Below are positions 1 through 8,222 of a stretch of DNA of 64,000 bases, one piece after another. The translations under genes were made by a program, and so were the position numbers. The notes beneath the pieces were generated by a model. That model had not been told where the DNA came from. It saw only the letters and a program-made list of their open reading frames with translations, and ran no database searches. The stretch is taken from positions 1-64,000 of the forward strand of contig NZ_FWFQ01000014.1 of the NCBI RefSeq assembly GCF_900172235.1. The letters are read 5' to 3'. The first letter of the stretch is position 1. Each line of letters opens with the position of its first letter. The DNA is from Pseudoruegeria aquimaris. Its GTDB lineage: Bacteria; Pseudomonadota; Alphaproteobacteria; Rhodobacterales; Rhodobacteraceae.

Positions 1-105
1 CGCGCCGAGCGCTTGAGCAAATCGACGGCTCCGCGCCCGGCGCGCTTGCCCAAACCGAAACCGAAGACTATCAAACCCAAACCCGCAGACTCTCGTTATG
101 AATGA
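1..105 (+). CDS. C-terminal end of an unidentified protein (truncated by window edge)
   Basis: Frame 1 is open from the first base to a TGA at 103-105. The 34 visible residues end in a lysine/proline-rich tail (PKPKPKTIKPKP, then ADSRYE). Such low-complexity basic tails are common at protein C-termini, and the codon positions look coding. The family cannot be named from this fragment. It converges with and slightly overlaps (about 10 nt) the DUF1513 gene on the other strand. Confidence 0.4.
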   Translation, partial: RAERLSKSTAPRPARLPKPKPKTIKPKPADSRYE

Positions 106-1013
106 GGGACCAGCGGGGGGCAGGTCACCTGCAGTCGGCTTCCGCGCGGGGAAGTCGTGGCGAGGGTGCCGCCGTCCGGAGTGGTCGCGACGCTGCCGAG
201 GTAACCCTTCATGCGGGGAATGGACGCTGCAGCCGCGAAGCGCAGCTGGTTGCCGGAGCGGTCATGGAGCCCGAGAAGCGGCAGCTCCGGGCTGTCAGCA
301 CCCTGCCACTGCATGGCGAAGGCGACGGTGCCGGTGGCATCGACCGCAAGGTGCCGGATCGAATTCTTCTGGTGCGCCGGTCCAAGTTCGATCTTTTCCA
401 GCAGCCTGCCTTCGGGCGACAGGTAGGTGAGGTTCGGGCGCATGGTGGGAATGTTGAGCTTGAGCCGGCCGGTATCGGGGTGGGTCTCGATGCCGCCATT
501 GGCGACCACCAGTGTTTTTCCGTCCGGCAGGCGCTGGATGTCATGCGGGCCGGTGCCGCCGGAGTCGAATTCGCCGAGCCGCCTGTAGCCGTTTTCGGCA
601 TTCCAGACGCCGATCACGCCGCGTCCGCCGTCATAGTCGTTCTCGGTGGTGAAAAGCGTGGTGCCATCCATCGAGAACGTGCCGTGGCCGTAGAAATGCC
701 GCCCTCCCGGGGCCTCCAGCCGTGCGAGTTGTTTGCCGCTGATGCAATCCAGAACGATGGCGTAGGTGCCGGGCCTGCGGGCGAAGGCGATGGCCTGGGC
801 CAGGTGCGGATGAGCAGCCGCGGCGTGGCCGCGGTCGGGAAGGGGCAGGGAGAAGGCGATTTCACCCCTTGGGGTGAGGCCGCAGAGCAGGTGGTGGCCG
901 TCCGGCGCGCGGGCCGCCGACAGGAAGGCCGCGCCGCCGGCCTGCGCCCATGTCCGCCGGGGAAGGGCGCCCGCAGCCAGCAGGCCTGCGAGAAAACTAC
1001 GCCGGTTCGTCAT
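96..1013 (-). CDS. DUF1513 family Tat-exported protein
   Basis: A 305-residue protein with a twin-arginine type leader at residues 1-23 (MTNRRSFLAG, ending near TWA), so it is probably exported folded to the periplasm. The body carries repeated beta-propeller-like strands, including the FDSGGTGPHDIQRLPDGKTL segment with conserved GPHD, as in DUF1513 proteins. Its ATG overlaps the stop of the upstream imelysin-like gene by ATGA, so it is the last gene of the imelysin / di-heme oxidoreductase operon. The family regularly accompanies imelysins; its biochemical role is unknown. An accessory function in periplasmic iron handling is inferred from context only. Confidence 0.85.
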   Translation of the reverse strand: MTNRRSFLAGLLAAGALPRRTWAQAGGAAFLSAARAPDGHHLLCGLTPRGEIAFSLPLPDRGHAAAAHPHLAQAIAFARRPGTYAIVLDCISGKQLARLEAPGGRHFYGHGTFSMDGTTLFTTENDYDGGRGVIGVWNAENGYRRLGEFDSGGTGPHDIQRLPDGKTLVVANGGIETHPDTGRLKLNIPTMRPNLTYLSPEGRLLEKIELGPAHQKNSIRHLAVDATGTVAFAMQWQGADSPELPLLGLHDRSGNQLRFAAAASIPRMKGYLGSVATTPDGGTLATTSPRGSRLQVTCPPLVPHS

Positions 1014-2001
1014 CAGTCGCCGTCCAATGCGTTGAAGCCGGCGGCGATGCCGAGCGACGGTCCGATCCGCTCCGTCAGCAGGCGGCGGAGTGCTTCGATG
1101 TCCTGTTGCAGGGCTTCGATGCGGAAGCGGGCCAGCGGATCCGTAACGCCTGCGAACACCGGATCCGCCAGCGCCTCTGCGCGCTCCTCGGCCTGTGCGA
1201 AGGCGGCGTCCACCTCCGCATTGCCTCCCGAAACCAGCGCGGCCAGTTCGCGGGTCGCCGCAAGCGATAGCTGAACGTGGCGCAGGGAGCGGCCCGAGCG
1301 GCGGGCTTCGGCGCGATTGGGGCGCGGGGCGTCGAAGCTGCCCAGCGGCCGGCCGAGACGCGCGTTCGCGGTGAACTCGAGACCCGTCGTCACGGCGGTG
1401 AAGAGCTGCTGCGCGGCTTCGGTTTCGCTCCGGTAGACATCATTGCCGGGCGCGATCATCAGGGCGGCATAGCCTTCTTGCCAATCATCGAGGATCGCGG
1501 CGGCATTGGCGGCGATATCCACGGTGACGGCCCGGACCAGTGTGCAGTGATAGGCCGGGTTGGCCGCGCCCGAGAACTGCGGATCGAACAGGAGATATTC
1601 GAGCGCATAGAACCCGCGCGCGGCGATCGAGACGGTGGCGAAGGCCTCGGGCGTATTGACCACGGGATCCTCGGAGTCGAGCAGCGCGGAGAGAGATTTC
1701 GGGGTGGCGCTGCGCGGGTCCGGCCAGAAGGCCAGCGCGAAGGCGCGGTCGTCCCGTTCGGACGGGCCGAAGCGCAGGTGGCTGACCGAGACCCACGCAT
1801 CGAAGGCATCGTGGTAGGCGGCCCGCAGGGCGGGCTTTCGGGGGCGCAGTCCCGTGCCGCGGTTTCGGCAAGGCGGGCGGACCCCTCCGCCAAGGCGCGG
1901 TAGCCGGGCAGCACGTGGCTGTTCACGACCGCCGCAATGTCGGGCGCCGCTTGTGCGACGTTGGCGAGGAAAAGGCCGAAGGCGAGGGCAAATGGGCGCA
2001 T
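1013..2001 (-). pseudogene. imelysin family protein, interrupted by a 1-nt frameshift
   Basis: The ATG at 2001 (overlapping the di-heme gene stop as ATGA) starts a clear signal peptide (MRPFALAFGLFLANVAQA) followed by imelysin-like sequence up to about residue 58. The frame then breaks near 1831. The remaining imelysin body continues in another frame (ALRAAYHDAFDAW ... GFYALEYLLF) to the stop at 1013. The span is 989 nt, one short of a multiple of three. One extra C in the CCC run near 1831-1833 (coding strand AGCCCGCCC) would restore ESPALRAAY. The M75 motif GxHxxE is degenerate here (GFYALE), typical of the second imelysin of such clusters. It may be a sequencing error rather than a dead gene. 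Confidence 0.75.
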
Positions 2002-3518
2002 CAGAGGCTCTCCAGGAAGGCGATGAGGGCGGCGCGGTCGGCAGGCGGCATGGAGATCACCTTCTGACGCGGGGCTTCTGCTTCGCCACCATGCCAGAGC
2101 ACCGCTTCAAGCAGCGAACGCGCGCGCCCGTCGTGCAGGAAATAGCTGTGACCGGAGACCTGCTCCGTCAGCCCGACGCCCCAGAGCGGCGGAGTGCGCC
2201 ATTCCCACCCGGTGGCGCGGGCTTCCGGGCGATGATCGGCGAGCCCTTCGCCCATGTCATGCAGCAGCATGTCGGTGTAGGGCCAGATCAGCTGGAAGCT
2301 CTGCTCCGGTTGCCCATCCAGCCGGTGGGTGACGAAAGCGGGCCGGTGACAGGCCGCGCAGCCGGTTTCGTGGAACAGCTGCTTGCCGCGCAGCACTTGC
2401 GGGTCGTCCACGTTGCGGCGGGCGGGCACGGCGAGATTGCGGCTGTAGAAGGTCACGAGATCCAGCCCTTCGGCGTCGATCTCGAAGCCGCGTTCGTCCT
2501 GATCGCCGTGGGATGCGTCGCGGCAGGCGGCTTGCGCTTGGGTGCACTCGCCCCAGGGGGCCGGGAACAGCGGGTTGGAGATGCCGATGTCGCCGGCGAA
2601 GGCGGCGGCGGACTGGTGCCGAAGCGTCGGCGCCCCTGCCTTCAGGCCGAAGCGGCCCAGCATGGGTTGATCGAACTCCACCGACCAGACGATGTTGGGG
2701 CGGCCGGAAATCCCGTCGCCATCGGTATCGTCTTCATCCGCCAGCGCCAGAATGTCGGCGGCGGGGATGGCTTCGAGCAGGCCGAGGCCGATCATCTGCG
2801 GGGCGACTCGCGGGCTGAGCATGGCCTCGGGGTGCAGCGGGCCGTAGCCCAGGTCGGCGGCGGTGTAGGTGGGCTTGCGCAGGAAGGCGGTCTCGCCACC
2901 TGCCAGCGGCACTTCGATTTCCTCGTAGTCGATCTGCAACCGGTATTCCGCCGGATGGCCCGGCAGGCCGAAATCTTGCAGCTGGGTGCCGTAGGTCGGG
3001 TCCGGCGCGGTTGCGATATAGTCCTGGATCTGGGCGGAGAGCGCATCCACCTCTGCGGGGATCGAGATGCGCAGGAACATGGAGATCGCGTTGTCTTCGG
3101 GGCCTTCGGGCGGATGGCCGCGGCCATCCTTCAGGTGGCAGCGCTGGCAGGAGCGCGCGTTGTAGAGCGGGCCGAGCCCGTCGGAGGCCAGCGTGGAGGA
3201 GGGCGACGAGACCCAGAGCTTTCGGAACAGCCCGTTGCCGACCTTGAAGGTCAATTCGTCGGCGAAGCTGATGTTGGCGGAGGGCTGCGAGAAGGCGTTT
3301 GCATTGTCCATCACGCGCACGGTGGCGGCCCCGGCGGGCTTGGCCTCGAAGGGTTGCGCCTTGGTGAAATCCTTGGGCAGCGCGGTGACCTTGGCCACGC
3401 GGGCGGCCTCCGCCTCGGTGCGCGGAACGATTGGGAGATGCGGCTCGTCCAGCACGCCGGCCAGGGCCGGGGCGGCGGCGAGCAGCGAGAGCACGGAAAG
3501 GGCGCTTGGCTTGAACAT
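2001..3518 (-). CDS. di-heme c-type oxidoreductase (DUF1111, thiol oxidoreductase-like)
   Basis: About 505 residues with a Sec signal peptide (MFKPSALSVLSLLAAAPALA). It has two haem c sites, CQRCH at about 124-128 and CAACH at about 387-391, as in the di-heme oxidoreductase / thiol oxidoreductase family. An acidic DEDDTDGDG stretch near 261-269 resembles a Ca-binding loop. I chose the ATG at 3518 because it starts directly at the signal peptide; an ATG 57 nt upstream would add an unusual arginine/proline-rich extension. It lies between two imelysin genes and is translationally coupled to the second. In known clusters of this kind it is thought to assist redox handling of periplasmic iron; the substrate is not established. 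Confidence 0.88.
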   Translation of the reverse strand: MFKPSALSVLSLLAAAPALAGVLDEPHLPIVPRTEAEAARVAKVTALPKDFTKAQPFEAKPAGAATVRVMDNANAFSQPSANISFADELTFKVGNGLFRKLWVSSPSSTLASDGLGPLYNARSCQRCHLKDGRGHPPEGPEDNAISMFLRISIPAEVDALSAQIQDYIATAPDPTYGTQLQDFGLPGHPAEYRLQIDYEEIEVPLAGGETAFLRKPTYTAADLGYGPLHPEAMLSPRVAPQMIGLGLLEAIPAADILALADEDDTDGDGISGRPNIVWSVEFDQPMLGRFGLKAGAPTLRHQSAAAFAGDIGISNPLFPAPWGECTQAQAACRDASHGDQDERGFEIDAEGLDLVTFYSRNLAVPARRNVDDPQVLRGKQLFHETGCAACHRPAFVTHRLDGQPEQSFQLIWPYTDMLLHDMGEGLADHRPEARATGWEWRTPPLWGVGLTEQVSGHSYFLHDGRARSLLEAVLWHGGEAEAPRQKVISMPPADRAALIAFLESL

Positions 3519-3580
3519 GGGCTTTGGCTGAAGGCTGAAGGCGCGGCGCGGACCAAGAGGCTCCGCGCCGCGCACGCGGG

Positions 3581-4849
3581 TTACTGGAACACGGCTTCGG
3601 GGTTGTCGAGGCTGTCGGAGCCTTCCACCGAGATGCTGGTGCCGAGTGCTGCGACGACGCGCTCGATGCTGCGGGTCTGATCGATCAGCCCGTTCACGCC
3701 GCCCATGATCAGGGCCTCGCCGCCGGCGTTGCCGCGCTCAAGCATCATGTCGTAGGCGAAGCCGGCTTCGGCGGCCGTCTTGATTGCGCCGAGCGCCAGG
3801 ACAGCGGCGGAGAGTTTGCCATGCATCTCTGCGTCCAGCGCCGGATCTACGGCCTTCACCAGATCGGACAGCGAGGCGCCCTCGACGACAGTGCCGTCGA
3901 TCCGGATGTAGCGGCCGTTGTAGACGGAGCGGATGCCCACGCCGTTGTAGAAGTGATCGTTGTGGGTGTTGTCGGAGAAGCAGGAATGTTCTTCCTCGGG
4001 ATCGTTCAGCATCACCCCGAGGCGCATGCGCTCGCCGGCGGTTTCGCCGTAGGAGAGGGAGCCCATGCCGGTGAGGATCGCCGCGATGCCGGCGTCTTCG
4101 TCTTCAAGCAGCGTGGTGCGCGCTTCGCCGCCTTCGGCCCATTGCGCGGTGATCCAGTCCAGATCGGAGACCAGCAGATCGGTGGCGGCCTTCAGGTAGG
4201 CGCTGCGGCGATCGCAGTTGCCGTTGGTGCAGGCCTCGACCTGGGCGTAGTCCGTCCAGGGGCGGTTGCCCGCGCCCGGACCGTGGCCGTTCAGATCCTG
4301 GCCCCAGAGCAGGAACTCGATGGCATGATAGCCGGTGGCGACATTGGCCTCCACGCCGTCCGCTTCCTGAAGCGTGTTTTCCAGCAGGTCCGGCGTGATC
4401 TCGGTGGCGTCCACCTCAACGCCGGAGAGCGTGAACTTGGGATTGGCGATCACGTTCAGCGCGGCGGCGGCGTTCTCATCGGTTGCGCCTCCGTAGGAGG
4501 CGTCCACGTAGTCGATCAGCCCTTCATCCAGCGGCCAGGCGTTCACCTTGCCTTCCCAATCATCGACGATCGCGTTGCCGAAGCGGAAGACTTCGCTCTG
4601 CTGGTAGGGCACGCGGGCGGCGAGCCAGGCGGATCTGGCCGCTTCCAGCGCCTCGGCCGAAGGCGCGGCAAGCAGCGTGTCCACGGCGTCCTGCAGGCGT
4701 TGGGCCGTGATCAGGCTGTCGGCGTAATTGGCTTGTGCGATGTTGGCGTAGGTTTCCAGAACCTCCGCCTTGGAAACGGCGTCACCGGCCATGGCGGCGG
4801 TGCTGCCCATCAGGGCAAAGGCGCTCGTGGCGCGCAGGATGAGTTTCAT
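3581..4849 (-). CDS. imelysin (peptidase M75-like) periplasmic iron-related protein
   Basis: A 422-residue exported protein with a signal peptide at residues 1-21 (MKLILRATSAFALMGSTAAMA) and the imelysin GxHxxE signature as GYHAIE at about 173-178, followed by FLLWGQDLNG. This motif is shared with EfeO/IcmP-type imelysins, which bind iron and are usually not active peptidases. The start at 4849 has an AGGAC ribosome site just upstream; the frame is open for a further 41 codons, but that extension destroys the signal peptide. It is first in the operon with the di-heme protein, the second imelysin and DUF1513. Iron uptake is the likely role. I did not see a clear Fur box upstream. Confidence 0.88.
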   Translation of the reverse strand: MKLILRATSAFALMGSTAAMAGDAVSKAEVLETYANIAQANYADSLITAQRLQDAVDTLLAAPSAEALEAARSAWLAARVPYQQSEVFRFGNAIVDDWEGKVNAWPLDEGLIDYVDASYGGATDENAAAALNVIANPKFTLSGVEVDATEITPDLLENTLQEADGVEANVATGYHAIEFLLWGQDLNGHGPGAGNRPWTDYAQVEACTNGNCDRRSAYLKAATDLLVSDLDWITAQWAEGGEARTTLLEDEDAGIAAILTGMGSLSYGETAGERMRLGVMLNDPEEEHSCFSDNTHNDHFYNGVGIRSVYNGRYIRIDGTVVEGASLSDLVKAVDPALDAEMHGKLSAAVLALGAIKTAAEAGFAYDMMLERGNAGGEALIMGGVNGLIDQTRSIERVVAALGTSISVEGSDSLDNPEAVFQ

Positions 4850-5059
4850 AACGACTGTCCTCAGGTGCAGAAGAGCCGGCATGTTCATGGCTTTTTTGTC
4901 CACGGCGCGCGCGGCCGCCCGGAGCAGGCCGGAGCGGACCGGGGCCGGCGGTGGGCACGGCGCATGGGGCATGAATGCCTTTGCAGGCCCTTTGAACGGC
5001 TCTTCTCGATACGGCGAATGCTGGCTTGCCGCCGGGGGAGGGCGGCTGGCTCCGGCGCA

Positions 5060-5088
5060 AAACTGAGTGAAACAGTCGGGTAAGTCAA
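5060..5088 (-). promoter_or_regulatory. candidate promoter of the imelysin operon
   Basis: In the 335-bp gap (4850-5184) before the imelysin gene, the minus strand holds TTGACT (5088-5083), a 17-nt spacer, and CAGTTT (5065-5060). The -35 is good and the -10 is weak. No other structure was recognised in this gap; in particular no AT-rich Fur-type palindrome was seen, although imelysin operons are often iron controlled. Confidence 0.3.
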
Positions 5089-5184
5089 CCCGTTAAATGA
5101 GGCCGGATTTCCCGCTTTCGCCCACAACGGCCCGGCGCCTGAAGCGGCGCGCGCACGCCCCTCGGCGGGCCTGCGCGCACGGGG

Positions 5185-6777
5185 CTAGAGGCCGAGGATC
5201 AGGTCGCTGGCCTTCTCGCCGATCATGATCGCGGGGGCGTTCGTGTTGCCCGAGACGATCTCGGGCATGATGGCGCAATCGGCCACCCGCAGCCCCGTGA
5301 TCCCATGCACGCGCAGGTGGCTGTCCACCACCGCCATGTCATCGCTGCCCATCTTGCAGGTGCCGGTCGGGTGGTAGATCGAAACGGAGTTGTTGCGGGC
5401 CCAGTCGAGGGTGCCGGCGTCGTCGTCCAGCGCCAGATCGGAGCTGGGCCGGAACTCCTCGGAGATCTTGCCCGAAAGAGGGGCATGGCGGGCGATTGTG
5501 CGCGCGATCCGCACACCGTCCACGATCGTGCGGCAATCGGTGGGCGTGGAGAGGTAGCGCGGGACGATCCGAACCGGCTGCCGAGGATCGGGGCCTTGCA
5601 GTTCGAGGAAGCCCCGGCTCTCCGGGCGCAGTTGGCAGACCGACATGGTGAAGGCCGAGAACGGGTGCACGCCTTCGCCGGGGCTGTCGGCGGACCACGG
5701 CTGCACGTGGAACTGGATGTCCGGCGTCGCGACATCGGGGCGTGTTTTCAGGAAGCCCGTGGCGAGACTGGCGGCCATCGTCATCGGGCCGGAGCGCGAA
5801 ATGGCGTAGCGCAGGGCGATGCGGACCTGGTTCAGAATGGAGCGCACCTCGTCGTTGAGGGTCGGCTCGTTGCACTTGAAGACGAGCCGTGCCTGGAGGT
5901 GATCCTGAAGGTTCCGGCCCACGCCGGGCAGCGCATGAACCGGCGTGACGCCGTTGCCGCGCAGGTGTTCCGGATCGCCGATGCCCGAGAGCATCAGGAT
6001 CTGCGGCGAGTTGATCGCCCCGCCCGAGAGGATCACCTCGCGGCGGGCGGACAGCGAAACCTCCGTGCCGGCGGCATCGGTGTAGCGCACGCCGGTGGCG
6101 CGCCGGCCGTCCAGCAGGACCCTCGATACCATCGCACGGGTGATGATCTTCAGGTTGGGGCGTTTCTTGACCGGGTTCAGATAGGCCACGGCGGCACTGC
6201 AACGGCGGCCGTTGCGGGTGGTGAGCTGGAAGTAGCCGACACCCTCCTGCGTGGCGCCGTTGTAATCCGGGTTGAACGGGTAGCCGGCGGCCTGCGCGGC
6301 CTCCACCCATGCGTCGCAGATCGGGCGCTGGATCCGCATGTCGGAGACGGACAGCGGCCCCTCGGCCCCGTGGAAGGCATCGGCCCCGCGCTCGTTGCAC
6401 TCGGCGCGCTTGAACAGCGGCAGCACGTCCTGCCAGCTCCAGCCGGGGTTGCCCATCTGCGCCCAGCGGTCGTAGTCCTCCGGCTGGCCGCGCACGTAGA
6501 GCAGGCCGTTGAGCGAGGAGGAGCCGCCCAGCACCTTGCCGCGCGGCCAGTCGATCGAGCGACCGTTCAGGCCGGGATCGGGTTCCGTTTTGTAGCACCA
6601 GTCCAGCGCCGGGTTGTGCATCGTCTTGAAGTAGCCGACGGGGATGTGGATCCACGGGTTCGTATCCCGTCCCCCGGCCTCCAGAAGCACGACTTTCGTT
6701 TTCGGATCAGCGCTCAAGCGGTTGGCCAGCACGCAGCCCGCGGAACCCGCTCCAACGATCACATAGTCTGCTTCCAA
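5185..6777 (-). CDS. GMC family FAD-dependent alcohol/choline dehydrogenase-like oxidoreductase
   Basis: About 530 residues. The N-terminal FAD-binding Rossmann motif GAGSAGCVLANRLS, the GMC signature around GGSSSLNGLLYVRGQPEDYD, the second signature SGGAINSPQILMLSG and the C-terminal HPTGTCKMGSDD and VSGNTNAPAIMIGEKA blocks define a glucose-methanol-choline oxidoreductase of choline dehydrogenase type. There is no ATG at the N-terminus. TTG at 6777 gives MEADYVIVGAG and sits 8 nt after AAGGA, so I prefer it to the TTG at 6795. The gene is divergent from a TRAP transporter and IclR regulator. A polyol, amino alcohol or similar hydroxyl compound imported by that transporter is the likely substrate; the exact one cannot be read from sequence. 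Confidence 0.88.
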   Translation of the reverse strand: MEADYVIVGAGSAGCVLANRLSADPKTKVVLLEAGGRDTNPWIHIPVGYFKTMHNPALDWCYKTEPDPGLNGRSIDWPRGKVLGGSSSLNGLLYVRGQPEDYDRWAQMGNPGWSWQDVLPLFKRAECNERGADAFHGAEGPLSVSDMRIQRPICDAWVEAAQAAGYPFNPDYNGATQEGVGYFQLTTRNGRRCSAAVAYLNPVKKRPNLKIITRAMVSRVLLDGRRATGVRYTDAAGTEVSLSARREVILSGGAINSPQILMLSGIGDPEHLRGNGVTPVHALPGVGRNLQDHLQARLVFKCNEPTLNDEVRSILNQVRIALRYAISRSGPMTMAASLATGFLKTRPDVATPDIQFHVQPWSADSPGEGVHPFSAFTMSVCQLRPESRGFLELQGPDPRQPVRIVPRYLSTPTDCRTIVDGVRIARTIARHAPLSGKISEEFRPSSDLALDDDAGTLDWARNNSVSIYHPTGTCKMGSDDMAVVDSHLRVHGITGLRVADCAIMPEIVSGNTNAPAIMIGEKASDLILGL

Positions 6778-6837
6778 GGCCCAGATCCTTACCAATGTGC
6801 AAAAAGACTAGGCAAAAGGGAAATACTGGTCTAGCGT

Positions 6838-6862
6838 TTTTTGAAAAATAAAGTTTCAAAAA
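6838..6862. promoter_or_regulatory. 9-7-9 inverted repeat, candidate IclR operator
   Basis: TTTTTGAAA (6838-6846) and TTTCAAAAA (6854-6862) are perfect 9-bp arms around a 7-nt spacer. They lie in the only AT-rich stretch between the divergent GMC and TRAP genes and end 23 nt before the dctP start. The position fits an operator for the IclR regulator encoded at the end of the TRAP operon; IclR proteins typically bind palindromes in divergent promoters. The binding factor is inferred. Confidence 0.5.
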
Positions 6863-6885
6863 TTGCAAAAACGGGAGGATATGCA

Positions 6886-8115
6886 ATGGGTGTTTATGAT
6901 CGGATCAAGGGGGTGTCGCGGCGCGACTTCTTCAAGATTGCAGGAACTTACGGGATGAGCTCGACGCTGCTGGCGGCGGGGGCTGCCGGGGGGGTGATGT
7001 CGGCGGCGAATCTCGCACGGGCCGCGGAATCGACCTACAACCGGCGCTACGCCAAGCCCGCGAAGTTCGAAATGAAGTTCGGCGCGGCCGGGTTCAACCC
7101 GCAGAACCTGCTGATCGAGCGCGCCGGCTGCCTTGAGTTCGCGCGCGATCTCGAAGAGCGCACCGACGGCGAGATCCGCATCGAGTTCATCGGCAACAAC
7201 CAGATCTGCGGCCAGCTCTCCTGTGTGGAGAAGGCGCAGCAGGGGATCGTCGATTTCTACGCCGCTTCCACGCAGAACTCCGCCGGTGGCGCGCCCTACC
7301 TCAACGTGCTGGACTATGCCTACATGTTCCGATCGCGGGCGGATCAGTACTACTTCATGTATTCGCCGGAGTCGCAGCGCATCCTGCGCGATCCCTTCGA
7401 GAAGCGCCACGGGCTGAAGTTCCTCTTCACCCATGCCGAGCTGCGCGGTATCCAGCTGGGCCTCGCATGGGAAGACAAGCCCACGGTGACCTCGGTGGAG
7501 CAGCTTGCCGGCACCAAGAACCGCGTGACGGGCACCCAGCTCGGCCGCATCGCGATGAACGCGCTCAACCTGAACCCGGTGCCGGTGGCTTGGGAAGAGA
7601 CGCTCGACGGGCTCAAGCAGGGCCTGATCGACGGGGCCGAGACATGGGCCTCCGCCGTGGCCTATGCGAACATGTCGCCGGTGGTGAGCCAGTGCGTCGA
7701 TCTGCGCTTCTTCTGCGGTACCGAGCACACGGCGATGAACGCCGCCAGCTTCGACAAGCTCGACGGCCAGCTGCAGGACGCGGTGATGGAATCCGCCTAC
7801 CTGACGCAGGTGCATGTGCAGGCCGCAAACGAGGCCGCGCTGGTCAACACCGTGGGCTTCTCCAACCCGCAGATGCCCAACACGATCTTCGCACAGAACA
7901 ACGTGCGCGTGGCTTCGCTGTCGGATGCGGAAATCCGCAAGGCCGAGGAAATGTGCTCGCCCGAGTTCCAGCCCCAGCTCTGGGAAGAGTGGCGCGAGCG
8001 CCTCAACGGCTGGGCCGGTGGCATCGACACCTACCAGGAGATCTACGACACGGTGCGCCAGCACGACATCACGCTGGCCGAGAACGTCGAGCCGCGCCGC
8101 TGGTGGAAAGGCTGA
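6886..8115 (+). CDS. TRAP transporter substrate-binding protein, DctP family
   Basis: A 409-residue periplasmic receptor of the tripartite ATP-independent type. It opens with a twin-arginine leader (SRRDFFKIAGTYG) and a hydrophobic stretch ending near LARAAES. The DctP core includes the conserved arginine segment GTQLGRIAMNALNLNPVPVAW-type (near the middle) and the following GLIDGAETW. The ATG at 6886 has GGAGG at 6874-6878, 7 nt away; the frame is open further upstream from TTG 6841, but without a ribosome site. It delivers an organic acid or related ligand to the DctQ/DctM pair encoded downstream. The ligand is unknown; the neighbouring GMC dehydrogenase suggests an oxidisable compound. Confidence 0.92.
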   Translation: MGVYDRIKGVSRRDFFKIAGTYGMSSTLLAAGAAGGVMSAANLARAAESTYNRRYAKPAKFEMKFGAAGFNPQNLLIERAGCLEFARDLEERTDGEIRIEFIGNNQICGQLSCVEKAQQGIVDFYAASTQNSAGGAPYLNVLDYAYMFRSRADQYYFMYSPESQRILRDPFEKRHGLKFLFTHAELRGIQLGLAWEDKPTVTSVEQLAGTKNRVTGTQLGRIAMNALNLNPVPVAWEETLDGLKQGLIDGAETWASAVAYANMSPVVSQCVDLRFFCGTEHTAMNAASFDKLDGQLQDAVMESAYLTQVHVQAANEAALVNTVGFSNPQMPNTIFAQNNVRVASLSDAEIRKAEEMCSPEFQPQLWEEWRERLNGWAGGIDTYQEIYDTVRQHDITLAENVEPRRWWKG

Positions 8116-8136
8116 TCCCACCCGCGTAGCAGCGAT

Positions 8137-8163
8137 TGGCCGGCCTTCCTCAGAGGCCGGCCA
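8137..8163 (+). terminator. intercistronic hairpin between dctP and dctQ
   Basis: TGGCCGGCC (8137-8145), 9-nt loop, GGCCGGCCA (8155-8163), then TTTG. A perfect 9-bp stem directly after the binding-protein gene and before the permease genes. It can act as a leaky terminator or 3'-end stabiliser, keeping receptor levels above permease levels. Confidence 0.5.
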
Positions 8164-8222
8164 TTTGCCCATTTGACAAGAAAAGTCCGGCAGAGGCAGC
8201 ATTCTGATGGGAGGAGTGGCCA

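Noticed and set aside
5066-5082. Fur box for the imelysin operon
   Set aside because: The upstream gap has no AT-rich palindrome; only a weak sigma-type promoter could be seen.
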